Below, one piece after another: positions 55,381-63,673 of a stretch of 64,000 nt of DNA. The number at the start of each line of letters is the position of its first letter. Within the stretch, counting starts at the first letter, position 1. The DNA is from Chitinophagaceae bacterium (GTDB lineage: Bacteria > Bacteroidota > Bacteroidia > Chitinophagales > Chitinophagaceae), in NCBI GenBank assembly GCA_016720745.1, contig JADKKA010000018.1, positions 1,426,001-1,490,000 on the forward strand, read 5' to 3'. The position numbers and the translations under genes are program-made. A model generated the notes under the pieces. That model worked only from the letters and a program-made list of their open reading frames with translations, was not told the origin of the DNA and ran no database searches.

Positions 55381-56146
55381 TGGGGTTCGGCTAGTGGGGT
55401 TGCGTTGGTTGTCACTTCATCATTCTGATATCATTTGTTCGTCTGTTCTTATTTTGGCAAGAGGCTAGTGGCGAGTGACTAGTGGGGAGAGAAAGTCCGC
55501 AAGTCCGTAAGAAGGGCGGTTGTCACTTCATCATTCTGATATCATTTGTTCGTCTGTTCTTAAATGGCGAGTGGCTAGTGGCGAGTGGCTAGTAGGAAAA
55601 ACGAAAGCCTTTATCGTTTAGCCTTCGAAGAATAGTTGGCCTAGTTTCTCCCCTTTAGGGGCTGGGGGTGGCGAGTGGGGGTGCGGCCCGGTCCTTTAGC
55701 GAACGCTTCAAGGGAGCAAATACTCATTGAATCATGAAATTTTCTATGAGGAAGAAAATGCTCAACGCTCAATTTTCAATGCTCAATGTTCATTGCCATC
55801 TAAGAGTCGTATGATAAACTCAGGGGAGAACCATTTGCAATTTGTAGAGTAGCCGAGACCGGATTAGCAATTAGCGACCAACTTTAGACTGCCGCTGATA
55901 ACTTGAACATTGAAAATTGAACATTGATTATTGAACACTTTTTGAGAGAGGCGAGAGGCTAGAGGCGAGTGGCTAGTGGGGGGTGGGCTTGTCATTCTGA
56001 GCTTGTCGAAGAATGTTGTTGGGAGTGGCTAATAGGGATTGAGTTGGCTGTCACTTCATCATTCTTATCTCATTTGTTCTTCTGCTCTTATTTCATCCCC
56101 TCCTCCACTTCTTTCTTCCGGACTTTCGGACTTCCCGACTTCCCAA
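55381..56146. repeat. Repeat-rich non-coding gap
   Basis: 766 bases with no gene. A 44-base unit starting GTTGTCACTTCATCATTC occurs at 55408-55451 and 55519-55562, and in diverged form at 56047-56090. Between them are many short reiterations of GAGTGGCTAGTGGCGAG, GCTCAATGCTCAATG, and one GTCATTCTGAGCTTGTCGAA block (55991-56010). Confidence 0.7.
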
Positions 56147-57343
56147 CTATTTAAACGGATTACTAAACCTCACATCTGTCGCCATCGTCCGATCGGTCAG
56201 TGTTTTTAAAAATGCCACCAGTGCCGCTTTATCAGCTGCGGAAAGATTGGCCTGACGGGGTAAACCGTTAGGAAGCCTTAACTGAGGGGAAAGGTTTGGA
56301 TGATTTCTTACACCGCTGCTATAATGCTCCACCACTTCTTCCAATGTGGCAAACCGGCCATCATGCATATAGGGAGCGGTCAGTTCTACATTGCGAAGCG
56401 TGGTGACTTTAAATTCACCATCTCTGTTTACATTATTGGTGACGGCTCCAAAGCCACGATCAGTAGTAACGGCATCCAAACCATTGTTTTTTTCCTGCGG
56501 AGCAGTAAATGTTTCGGATCCATGACAGGCCGCACATCCACCGAGATTGGGAGTCAGGAATACTTCCTTCCCCCTGTTTTCCTGTGCAGTGAAGTTCGGA
56601 TAGGGTGCATTGGGTGGAGGCGCCGGGGCATTGGGAAGGGCCGATCTGGCTGTATCATATCTTGATTTGTAAGAAATCACGGAACGAACAAACTGTGAAA
56701 GTGCCAGTGAAATACGGTTGCTGGTAATCGTACTGTCGCCAAATGCTCTCTGAAACAAAACAGGATAATAGGCCAGTGCTTTCAGCTTTGTTTCAAGTGC
56801 CGGTAAAGTCATTCCCATTTCCACCAGGTCCTGGATCGGCATCAGGGTTTGATCTTCCAGGGTCGCGGCACGCTGGTCCCAGAAAAAACGTCCATTGGGA
56901 TAATAAGCAGCATTAATGATGGACATGGAATTTCTTCCGGTCAATCCGCCATTAAAACCGTTACTCTTTACCACCGGATCAGAAAAGCCACTGGCCTGTT
57001 TATGACAGGAAGCGCAGGAAATGGTATTATTCAGCGAAAGGTTCTTATCATAAAACAATACCCTTCCAAGCGTGGCTCCGTTATCGGTTACCGGATTGGT
57101 ACCCGGCGTATTAATTTGACCAATAATATTGGGGGAGGTCAGGTAGCCTGGCAGGGGCTGATTGGCATAATTAAAGGGGGTGGCCGGCAGGTTCAGCACG
57201 GCAGCTACTGCGTCGTTGGGTAAGGGAGTGGGAGTGGGGGTTGGAGCCGGTGTAACAGTACTATTCTCCTTATTACAGGCTACTAATACAGCAATACCTA
57301 AAATACCGACGGCAAAAACAATCTGGTGGCGTTTGGCTAACAT
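56147..57343 (-). CDS. Di-heme cytochrome c peroxidase / MauG-like lipoprotein
   Basis: 398 aa from ATG 57343. Export signal with lipobox LVAC (Cys23), then a Pro/Thr linker of TPTP repeats. Two c-type heme sites: CASCHKQ (110-116) and CAACHGSE (about 268). GATLGRVLFYDKNLS and APYMHDGRFATLEEVVEHY are typical of the CCP/MauG family. CCPs reduce H2O2 with electrons from cytochromes; MauG-type relatives oxidise protein residues. It is anchored in the periplasm. Confidence 0.9.
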   Translation of the reverse strand: MLAKRHQIVFAVGILGIAVLVACNKENSTVTPAPTPTPTPLPNDAVAAVLNLPATPFNYANQPLPGYLTSPNIIGQINTPGTNPVTDNGATLGRVLFYDKNLSLNNTISCASCHKQASGFSDPVVKSNGFNGGLTGRNSMSIINAAYYPNGRFFWDQRAATLEDQTLMPIQDLVEMGMTLPALETKLKALAYYPVLFQRAFGDSTITSNRISLALSQFVRSVISYKSRYDTARSALPNAPAPPPNAPYPNFTAQENRGKEVFLTPNLGGCAACHGSETFTAPQEKNNGLDAVTTDRGFGAVTNNVNRDGEFKVTTLRNVELTAPYMHDGRFATLEEVVEHYSSGVRNHPNLSPQLRLPNGLPRQANLSAADKAALVAFLKTLTDRTMATDVRFSNPFK

Positions 57344-57486
57344 CAATGGGTGGTTTGAAGTGGCTTTGACTTTAATGCTACAAAAAGGTTTAAAGTAAAT
57401 GCATTTTTGGTGAATTGTACAAGAGGCAAGGAAATTTGGCCTTTCCTTGCGGGATCCTTAACCTTTTTTTGTCTTTTATTTGCAGT

Positions 57487-58868
57487 ATGAGTTCCATATC
57501 CTCCATCGCCGGTTTTCAACAACCTTTTTTTATTGGGGTAGCCGGTAGCGGCATGAGTGCCCTGGCCCAGTACCTGCAGGGTATTGGGAAGAAAGTGTCC
57601 GGCAGCGATCGTTTTTTTGCCCCGGGTCAATACAATGAAATCCAGGAAAAGCTGGAAGCGGCAGGCATCCGTTGTTTTGTACAGGATGGAAGCGGGATCA
57701 CTGCTGATACAGACCTGGTGGTGGCTTCCACCGCCATTGAAGACACGGTGGAGGAAATTCAAAAAGCAAAAGCATTGGGTATTCCGGTGTTGCGTCGTTC
57801 AGAACTACTGGCCCTGATCGCCGCCAGTAAAAAAACCATTGCCGTAGGGGGCACCAGTGGGAAGAGTACCACCAGTGCCATGTTGTTTGATATACTGGAA
57901 GAAGCGGGATTGTCGCCAAGTATTATCAGCGGAGCCGGACTAATCAGCATCATGAAAGAAGGAAAGATCGGCAATGCCAAAGTGGGCGAAGGGGATTGGT
58001 TGGTGATTGAAGCCGATGAAAGCGATGGATCGATTGTACAATACAAACCTGAAATTGGTTTATTACTGAATATTGATAAAGACCATCAGGAAATAGATGA
58101 ACTGTTACGGATATTCGGCGTTTTCAAAAGCAACAGCCGTTTTTTTTCAGTGAACCGGTCACATACATTGGCCGCCGGTTTTTCAGCGGATATACAAAGA
58201 GATTTTTCCTCCGATGAAAATATTGCAGCGGGTTACCAGGCCCTTGATTTCAAACAGGAAGGGTTTAGTATACAGTTCCGGGTGAATGAGCAGGATTTTC
58301 AGCTGCAAGTGCTGGGCAAACACAATATGGAAAATGCCCTTGCAGCAACAGCGGTCGCGGGTTCGATTGGTGTTTCCATGAAAGATTGTGCTACGGCGCT
58401 CTCCAAATACGAAGGGATCTATCGCCGTCACCAGGTTTATGGTCAGAAGAATGGCATCTGGTTTATTGATGACTATGCACATAACCCGGTGAAATGTGCC
58501 GCTGCGATTCAGGCCTGCCAGCCGGTAGCTTCTAAAATCATTGCATGGTTTCAGCCACACGGGTATAAGCCGACTAAATTTCTGCGGGATGATTTTGTAA
58601 AAGAAATCGCTGCCGTGTTAAGACCGGAAGATGAGATCTGGATGAGTGAAATATTTTATGCAGGTGGCACGGCTGTTAAAGATATTTCTGCCAATGACCT
58701 GATCAATGACCTGAAAGCATTAGGTAAAAATGCATATTACTGTGAAAACAGGAACAGTTCCTGGAAACAGTCCGGCCACATCTGCATAGCGGATCTGCCA
58801 TCTTATTAATGGGGGCCAGGGATCCTTCACTGGAAAATTTTGCCAAAGCGGTCTGGAAAGAATTATAA
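57487..58868 (+). CDS. Mur ligase (MurC/Mpl-like), frameshifted near its 3' end
   Basis: From ATG 57487: FIGVAGSGMSALAQYLQ (Rossmann UDP-binding), ATP P-loop VGGTSGKSTTSAML near residue 121, IEADESDGS (near 175), and YAHNPVKCAA near 334 place it with the MurC/Mpl group of UDP-N-acetylmuramate ligases, which attach L-Ala or tripeptide during wall synthesis or recycling. The continuous ORF ends at 58809. After about 58755 the natural C-terminus continues one base out of frame (FLETVRPHLHSGSAILLMGARDPSLENFAKAVWKEL, read here in parts) to TAA at 58866. One missing base near AGTTCC (58759-58764) explains it. An upstream in-frame start at 57415 gives an odd N-terminus and is rejected. Confidence 0.8.
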
Positions 58869-59352
58869 GGCTAGTGCCGCAACATTTTCTTTCGCTACCG
58901 GCAGGAACATATACCAGCAGAGTGCCATCAGTAATCCGGGGTGAGGCATTTCTCCCAGGGTCTTATCTTTTTTAAAGTATACATCAGCCATACCGGAACG
59001 GGCGGTTAATCCGCAGGACACAACCGGATGTTCGGGATCATCTTTAAATAAAAAAGTTCAGCCAGTGGATTATTCCGGGTACTGTAAAAGAATTTTTCAT
59101 TGTTGACCTCGATGTATTGCTGTTTATTCTCCTGACCGAATTCACCGATCTTGATACCGTACTCACTTCTGATCACTGTCTTGTTCCGGCGAAAGCCTTC
59201 CTTTACGTACCAGGAATACTCTTTTTCTTTATTGCATTCCACCCGCGCCGAATTGGAAAAGGATTATAAACCAGCGTCAGTCTTTTTTCATCATCCTTAT
59301 ACAGGTTATAAATTTCCTGTTCTGCTGAAGCTTTAACTGTTTCCCATCTCAT
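58863..59352 (-). CDS. Hypothetical protein, broken by two single-base indels
   Basis: Reading from ATG 59352 (MRWETVKASAEQEIYNLYKD) the protein runs well for 40 residues, then shifts at a G3 run (near 59247), continues as EYSWYVKEGFRRNKTVIRSEYG in the next frame, and shifts again at a T6 run (near 59046) into SCGLTARSGMADVYFKKD to the stop at 58863. Adding one G and one T restores about 161 codons. The protein looks beta-rich and cytoplasmic with no recognised family. Its end overlaps the Mur ligase 3' end by 6 bases. Confidence 0.6.
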
Positions 59353-59519
59353 AGTTGTCGGTTTTTAATCTGTTAGCGATAGAAAAGGTAGGAAGCTTTC
59401 GCTGGGATACAAGCCGGTAACATTAATTTAATACTAACTTCATATTGCAGCCTGAAAGGGGCCCAAAAAGGCAATTTCCTCAGGAAATGCGGAACTTTAA
59501 CCGGAATCAAATATTTAAA

Positions 59520-60005
59520 ATGATAATATTAAAGGAAAAAGAACGGGAATTCCTGGAGAGGGCCATTCATTTGGCAAGACAGGGAATGTTATCAGGCAGC
59601 GGTGGTCCTTTTGGTTGTGTGATTACCAAAGGGGAGGAAATAGTGGGAGAGGGCTTTAACCAGGTCACTTCTTCCAATGATCCCACTGCCCATGCCGAGG
59701 TTGTGGCCATCCGCCAGGCCTGCAGCAAACTGGGTACTTATCAATTGAAGGATTGTGTGATCTATACCAGTTGTGAACCCTGTCCCATGTGCCTCGGTGC
59801 TATTTACTGGGCCCGTCCATTGCGGGTGGTCTATGCCAATACGCGTGAAGAAGCAGCTGCCATCGCTTTTGATGATGATTTTATTTACAGAGAAATTGGT
59901 GCCGCCATGGAAGACCGAAAGATTCCATTTGTACACAGCCCGCACCAACTGGCCAGGGATTTGTTTAAAGAATGGGATGAGTGGGAAGGGAAGACCCTGT
60001 ATTGA
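59520..60005 (+). CDS. guaD: Guanine deaminase / nucleoside deaminase
   Basis: 161 aa from ATG 59520 (MIILKEKEREFLERAIHLA). Zinc-binding cytidine-deaminase-fold motifs: THAEV type HAEVVAIRQACSKLG and PCPMCLGAIYWARP. The GSGGPFGCVI and SNDPTAHAEV segments match bacillary-type guanine deaminase closely, which converts guanine to xanthine and ammonia. Other nucleoside deaminases are less likely. It ends 1 base from the stop of the next, converging gene. Confidence 0.85.
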   Translation: MIILKEKEREFLERAIHLARQGMLSGSGGPFGCVITKGEEIVGEGFNQVTSSNDPTAHAEVVAIRQACSKLGTYQLKDCVIYTSCEPCPMCLGAIYWARPLRVVYANTREEAAAIAFDDDFIYREIGAAMEDRKIPFVHSPHQLARDLFKEWDEWEGKTLY

Positions 60006-60368
60006 TTATTCTCCCAGCAATCTTTTGATCACGATATAGCTCATCACAAGCAGCAGGATCAGGATCAGGATCGACATATACAGCCAGGGCTGGTCCTTGA
60101 TCTTCATTTTCTCCCGGCGTTTTTTCTTCTTTTCTGTTTTCTTTTTCAGGTCGCGGTTCAGCATTTCTACCATATACTGCAGCTGCTCTTTGTCCCTGAA
60201 CTCCTGCAATCCTTCCAGGGCTTCTGCATTGAATTCATCATCCAGCAATTGCTTTTCCAGGTCATGATGCTGTTCCTCCGGTAACCTGCCTTTCAGGTAT
60301 TCCAGCAATTTTTCGGAGTCCACCTCCGTAGATAAATTGGATAATATGTTTTTCAGATTGTCTGACAC
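60006..60368 (-). CDS. Putative anti-sigma factor, single-pass membrane protein
   Basis: 120 aa. Acidic helical N-terminal region (NILSNLSTEVDSEKLLEYL, EEQHHDLEKQLL), a Lys/Glu-rich linker (KKKTEKKKKRREK), and one C-terminal transmembrane helix (YMSILILILLLVMSYIVI). It starts 4 bases after the stop of the sigma factor gene, on the same strand, as anti-sigma factors do. The assignment rests on order and architecture; no canonical zinc-anti-sigma motif (HxxxCxxC) is seen. Confidence 0.6.
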   Translation of the reverse strand: MSDNLKNILSNLSTEVDSEKLLEYLKGRLPEEQHHDLEKQLLDDEFNAEALEGLQEFRDKEQLQYMVEMLNRDLKKKTEKKKKRREKMKIKDQPWLYMSILILILLLVMSYIVIKRLLGE

Positions 60369-60371
60369 TGC

Positions 60372-60926
60372 TTACTTCTTTTGCTGCGCTTCCAGTTTTT
60401 TCAATGAGTATTTTCAAATTACGTTTCCCATTCTGGATATAACTTTTTACCTGTAACATACTGAATCCGGTCGTGTCGCTCACTTCCTGATAGCTTTTTT
60501 TCTGCAGGTAAAACAAAGTTACACATTGCTGTTGCTCCGGATTGAGTTCTTTCAGGGCATCGGTCATCAGGTCATAAGTCAGGTCGTCCTGTTGCAGGGC
60601 ACGCTGATCCGGGCTGCTTTCTTCCGGTCCATTGAACCGGTCGGTGATTTCCACTGTCATTTTGCCCTGTTTTTCGCGAAGTTTCATCAGGCAATGGTTC
60701 TTGGCGACCATGTATAACCAGGATTTGAAATATTCCACTTTGTACTTGTGCAGTTCCTGGATCACTTTCAGGAAAACCTGCTGCACACTGTCCTTGGCAT
60801 CTTCTTCATCTTTCAGGTACTTCATGCATACCCCAATAAAAGCAGGGTATATCGTTGCAGGAGGATACCCAGCCACTCATTGTTGTGGTCATCATGGAAC
60901 TTTTCAAGCAGTTCCTGATCGGTCAT
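60372..60926 (-). CDS. ECF-type RNA polymerase sigma factor, with two homopolymer indels
   Basis: True start is ATG 60926 (MTDQELLEKFHDDHNNEWLG). The frame breaks at a C4 run (60831-60834, G4 on the coding strand, expected G5) so that the longest uninterrupted ORF begins at 60876 in the shifted frame. Region 2 is VCMKYLKDEEDAKDSVQQVF and FKSWLYMVAKNHCLMKLR; region 4 is ELNPEQQQCVTLFYLQKKSYQEVSDTTGFSMLQVKSYIQNGKRNL. Near the end an A6 run at 60400-60406 (expected A5) shifts the frame again; the original gene ends in KLEAQQKK and TAA at 60372-60374. Controls the gene after it, probably, and unknown targets. Confidence 0.8.
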
Positions 60927-61050
60927 ATGTGCGTAAGGGCTGGCTGACAAAGGGCAGTTCAGGTTTGTTACCACTAAGATGCAGGAACCTGCGGATTGAA
61001 CAAAATTTTACAAACCAATTCCCTGATTTATTTTCGGTAAAATATCAGGA

Positions 61051-61818
61051 ATGGAATATGCAATCATCCGGGTACCTGCTGCCGCCCTCCGGCGCAAACC
61101 CGGACACCCCAGAGAAATGGTGAACCAGCTGCTTTTGGTGAGGCGGTGAAAGTCCTGCGGACTAAAAAACGAGCAATGGGTAAAGGTCAGGAGCCTGCAT
61201 GATGACTATGAAGGCTGGCTGACGAGCTCCATGCTGATACCGGCCAGCAAGGAAGCGGTTAAAATGAACCATCCGGTGGTTACAACCGGTTTACTCGATA
61301 GTTTGATGATCGGGGAAGAAAAAATGATGATCCCTGCCGGATCCACCCTGCCATTTTTTGAAGCAGGGAAAGGGAAGCTGGGAGAAATGGAATTCGTTTT
61401 CAATGGCTATTCCAGGGATCGGTTTTCGCAGGAGCCGGCTACAGCATGGATCATTCAACTGGCAAAAACCTGGTTGCATGCACCCTATCTCTGGGGAGGA
61501 AGAACGATACTGGGAGTGGATTGCAGCGGATTTGTACAGGTCATTTTTAAGCAGGCAGGCATTGACCTGCCCAGAGATGCCTGGCAACAGGCCCAGATAG
61601 GCAAACCGGTAAAGAAACTGGAAGATGCCCTTCCGGGTGATCTTGCTTTTTTTGATAACAGGGAATCAATTGTACATACCGGAATCCTGCTGGGGAATGG
61701 GGAAATCATCCACGCATCAGGCAGTGTGAGGATTGATGATATCAACTCGAGGGGCATTATCAATCGGGAAACCGGAAAAAGAACGGCCCGCTTAAGAGCT
61801 ATCAGGCGGGTGGTATGA
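61051..61818 (+). CDS. NlpC/P60 (C40) peptidase with SH3-like N-terminus, two compensating indels
   Basis: True start is ATG 61051 (MEYAIIRVPAAALRRKPGH). T4 at 61133-61136 (expected T5) and A6 at 61164-61169 (expected A5) shift and restore the frame, so the longest uninterrupted ORF is only 61231-61818. With both corrected the protein is about 255 aa: an SH3b-like region, then the NlpC/P60 domain with Cys in LGVDCSGFVQVIF, His in IVHTGILLG and His/Asp partner in IHASGSVRI. These enzymes cleave gamma-D-Glu-diamino acid bonds in peptidoglycan. No signal peptide is visible, so it may act in recycling or be released otherwise. Confidence 0.8.
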
Positions 61819-62235
61819 TTAAAAAAATCCCCTGATCCATTTCAGGAATAGGGTATCCCAGCTGAGCATTTTAAAGGCAGTATAAAAAAGGATGATCGCG
61901 AATATTTTTTTCAGTAATTCCTGATCAATATTGATGGCCAGTTTGCTGCCAAAATAAGCACCTATTACAAAACCGATCGCCAGTAGTCCCACAATTTTAA
62001 GATCAATGGGTGCCCCTGTTTTCTGCCCGTGATGATAATAATAGACAGAAGCAAAAATCACCACCGGCAATGTGAGTACTGCCAGTGAAGTGCCTTGTGC
62101 CTGGTGCTGGGTATACTGCAGGAAGAATACCAGTGCCGGCACCATCACGATTCCTCCGCCCACACCCACCAGTCCGCTTAATACACCCGCTCCCAGCCCA
62201 ATCAGCAGGGTAGTGATGATCAGTTGTGTAGCCAT
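61819..62235 (-). CDS. TauE/SafE-family permease, short form
   Basis: 138 aa with four transmembrane helices; MATQLIITTLLIGLGAGVLSGLVGVGGGIVMVPALV is the GxxxGxxGxGGGxxxxP repeat of the sulfite exporter TauE/SafE family. This is a half-length unit that would need to dimerise. It exports organosulfur anions or sulfite in characterised relatives. Lies 22 bases after the pyrophosphatase gene, so probably co-transcribed. Confidence 0.8.
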   Translation of the reverse strand: MATQLIITTLLIGLGAGVLSGLVGVGGGIVMVPALVFFLQYTQHQAQGTSLAVLTLPVVIFASVYYYHHGQKTGAPIDLKIVGLLAIGFVIGAYFGSKLAINIDQELLKKIFAIILFYTAFKMLSWDTLFLKWIRGFF

Positions 62236-62257
62236 ATTATTTTTTGAAGGGTTGCCA

Positions 62258-62809
62258 TTATTTTCGGAAGGTATCTTTGTACCGGTTGATCGCTGCGGTG
62301 ATCACGCGGCCGGCAATCAGCTGATCCTGGAAATTATCAATCTCCACTTTTTTATTTTCAAGCACTTTGTATTGCTCAAAGAAATTTTTGAGTTCCAGCA
62401 GAAAATGCTGGGGCAGGTCTTCCATCCTTGAAAAATGATTCACTGACGGATCATTGCTGGCTACAGCGATGATTTTATCATCTGTCTGGCCCTGGTCAAT
62501 CATCTGCATATTGCCAATCACATTGGCTTCTACCAGACAGAGTGAATGAATGGACTGTGAACAGAGTACCAGGATATCCAGCGGATCCCCATCTTCTCCC
62601 AGTGTTTGCGGAATAAATCCATAATTAATGGGATACTGAAAGGAAGAGTAAATCACCCGGTCCAGTTTCAGCAGGCCGGTGTCTTTATCCACTTCATACT
62701 TGGCTCTGGAACCCTGTGGTATTTCAATCAGTGCATTGACTGTGGAGGGTGCTTTTGCGCCATAATGTGCGCCATGCCAGGGTGTAGGACGGTTAGCATA
62801 ATTTTTGAT
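62258..62809 (-). CDS. ppa: Inorganic pyrophosphatase (family I), start codon unclear
   Basis: Family I pyrophosphatase, hydrolyses PPi with Mg2+. IIEIPQGSRAKYEVDK, GLLKLDRVIYSSFQYPINYGFIPQ and GDPLDILVL are canonical, including the DGDPLD acidic core. The frame is open upstream to 62824, with an NYANRPTPWHGAH N-terminus that fits homologues, but no ATG, GTG or TTG occurs there in frame; the nearest candidates are ATC (62809) and ATA (62818). The first ordinary start codon (GTG 62692) would delete essential sequence. The true ATG may be missing or altered by an error. Downstream TauE gene follows closely. Confidence 0.85.
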   Translation of the reverse strand: MKNYANRPTPWHGAHYGAKAPSTVNALIEIPQGSRAKYEVDKDTGLLKLDRVIYSSFQYPINYGFIPQTLGEDGDPLDILVLCSQSIHSLCLVEANVIGNMQMIDQGQTDDKIIAVASNDPSVNHFSRMEDLPQHFLLELKNFFEQYKVLENKKVEIDNFQDQLIAGRVITAAINRYKDTFRK

Positions 62810-62821
62810 ATTGGGTATTAG

Positions 62822-63292
62822 ATATTAGTTATTGCTTTGTCCGCCGAAGCCTTGGCGAAAAAAGTGTTAAAAGAAACAAATAAAAAGAAACAAGAACCAA
62901 ATAAATAGAGACAAAGTTAGAAATTAAAAGGCTCGCCTGGGCGTTAGTTGACTAAAAGAATTGTTGGCCTTGGTTTGGGCGAAATCGGGAAAAAAGAACC
63001 AAATAAAAAGAAACAAGAACCAAATAAATAGAGACAAAGTTAGAAATTAAATATATCACCTGGGGGGGCACTTGTATTATGTGTTGTCCGACTTGGTTTT
63101 GATGATGGCGAAAAAAGAATCTAGAAACAAGATAGATGAAACAAATAAAGGAGAAGCGGCTGGAAAATTAAACCAACGCCCAATCTGAGGCCTTTTAATT
63201 TTCCTCTTTTAATTTTTTTGGTTCTTGTTTCTTGTATCTTTTTTGTTTCCCCGGGGGTCCTTTGGACTTGTGTCTTGTATCTTTTGTTTTCT
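62822..63292. repeat. Repeat-rich gap between pyrophosphatase and crcB
   Basis: A 58-base direct repeat (AAGAAACAAATAAAAAGAAA ...) at 62871-62928 recurs at 62994-63051. A complementary version, GGTTCTTGTTTCTTG, occurs at 63221-63235. No gene. Confidence 0.75.
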
Positions 63293-63673
63293 CTATAAGT
63301 TTCCTCTGACCAGTTTCATTCCGATCCAGGTTAGCAATAACCCCCCGATTACACTACCCGCAACATAGAGAAAGAAGAGCAGTAGCTTCTGTTCCCTGAT
63401 CAGACCGATGCCTTCCAGACTAAACGCCGAGAAAGTGGTAAAGCCTCCGCAAAGACCGGTCATGAGAAATAATTTCCAGGATTCATTGCCGTCAAAAGTT
63501 TTGAAACTGAGTCCCCAGAAAATGCCAATCAAAAAACATCCGGCCATGTTCACTGCAAAAGTGCCCCAGGGGAAGGAATGCAGGTACTGTAAACTGAACC
63601 AGCGCTGACATAGATAACGGGCCATACTGCCGATGCCTCCGCCCAATCCTACCAGTAACAGGTTTTTTATCAT
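63293..63673 (-). CDS. crcB: Fluoride ion exporter CrcB (FluC)
   Basis: 126 aa with four transmembrane helices. GGGIGSMARYLCQRW, WGTFAVNMAGCFLIGIFWG and TGLCGGFTTFSAFSLE are the FluC channel signature, including the Asn and the FTTFS motif. It protects against cytoplasmic fluoride. Overlaps the upstream gene by 4 bases (63670-63673), so co-translated. No fluoride riboswitch is visible in the window because the operon leader lies off the right edge. Confidence 0.95.
   Translation of the reverse strand: MIKNLLLVGLGGGIGSMARYLCQRWFSLQYLHSFPWGTFAVNMAGCFLIGIFWGLSFKTFDGNESWKLFLMTGLCGGFTTFSAFSLEGIGLIREQKLLLFFLYVAGSVIGGLLLTWIGMKLVRGNL

Noticed and set aside
55381..56146. CRISPR array
   Set aside because: The repeated units are few, unequally spaced and diverged, and no cas gene is near.
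57415..57486. N-terminus MYKRQ of the longer Mur ligase frame, resembling the adapter-derived MYKRQ artefact
   Set aside because: The DNA (TTGTACAAGAGGCAAG) differs from the transposon adapter end, so it is probably coincidence. The ATG at 57487 gives the natural start.
62871..63051. CRISPR array or tandem repeat gene
   Set aside because: Only two copies, 65 bases apart, in an A-rich spacer with no cas genes and no open frame.
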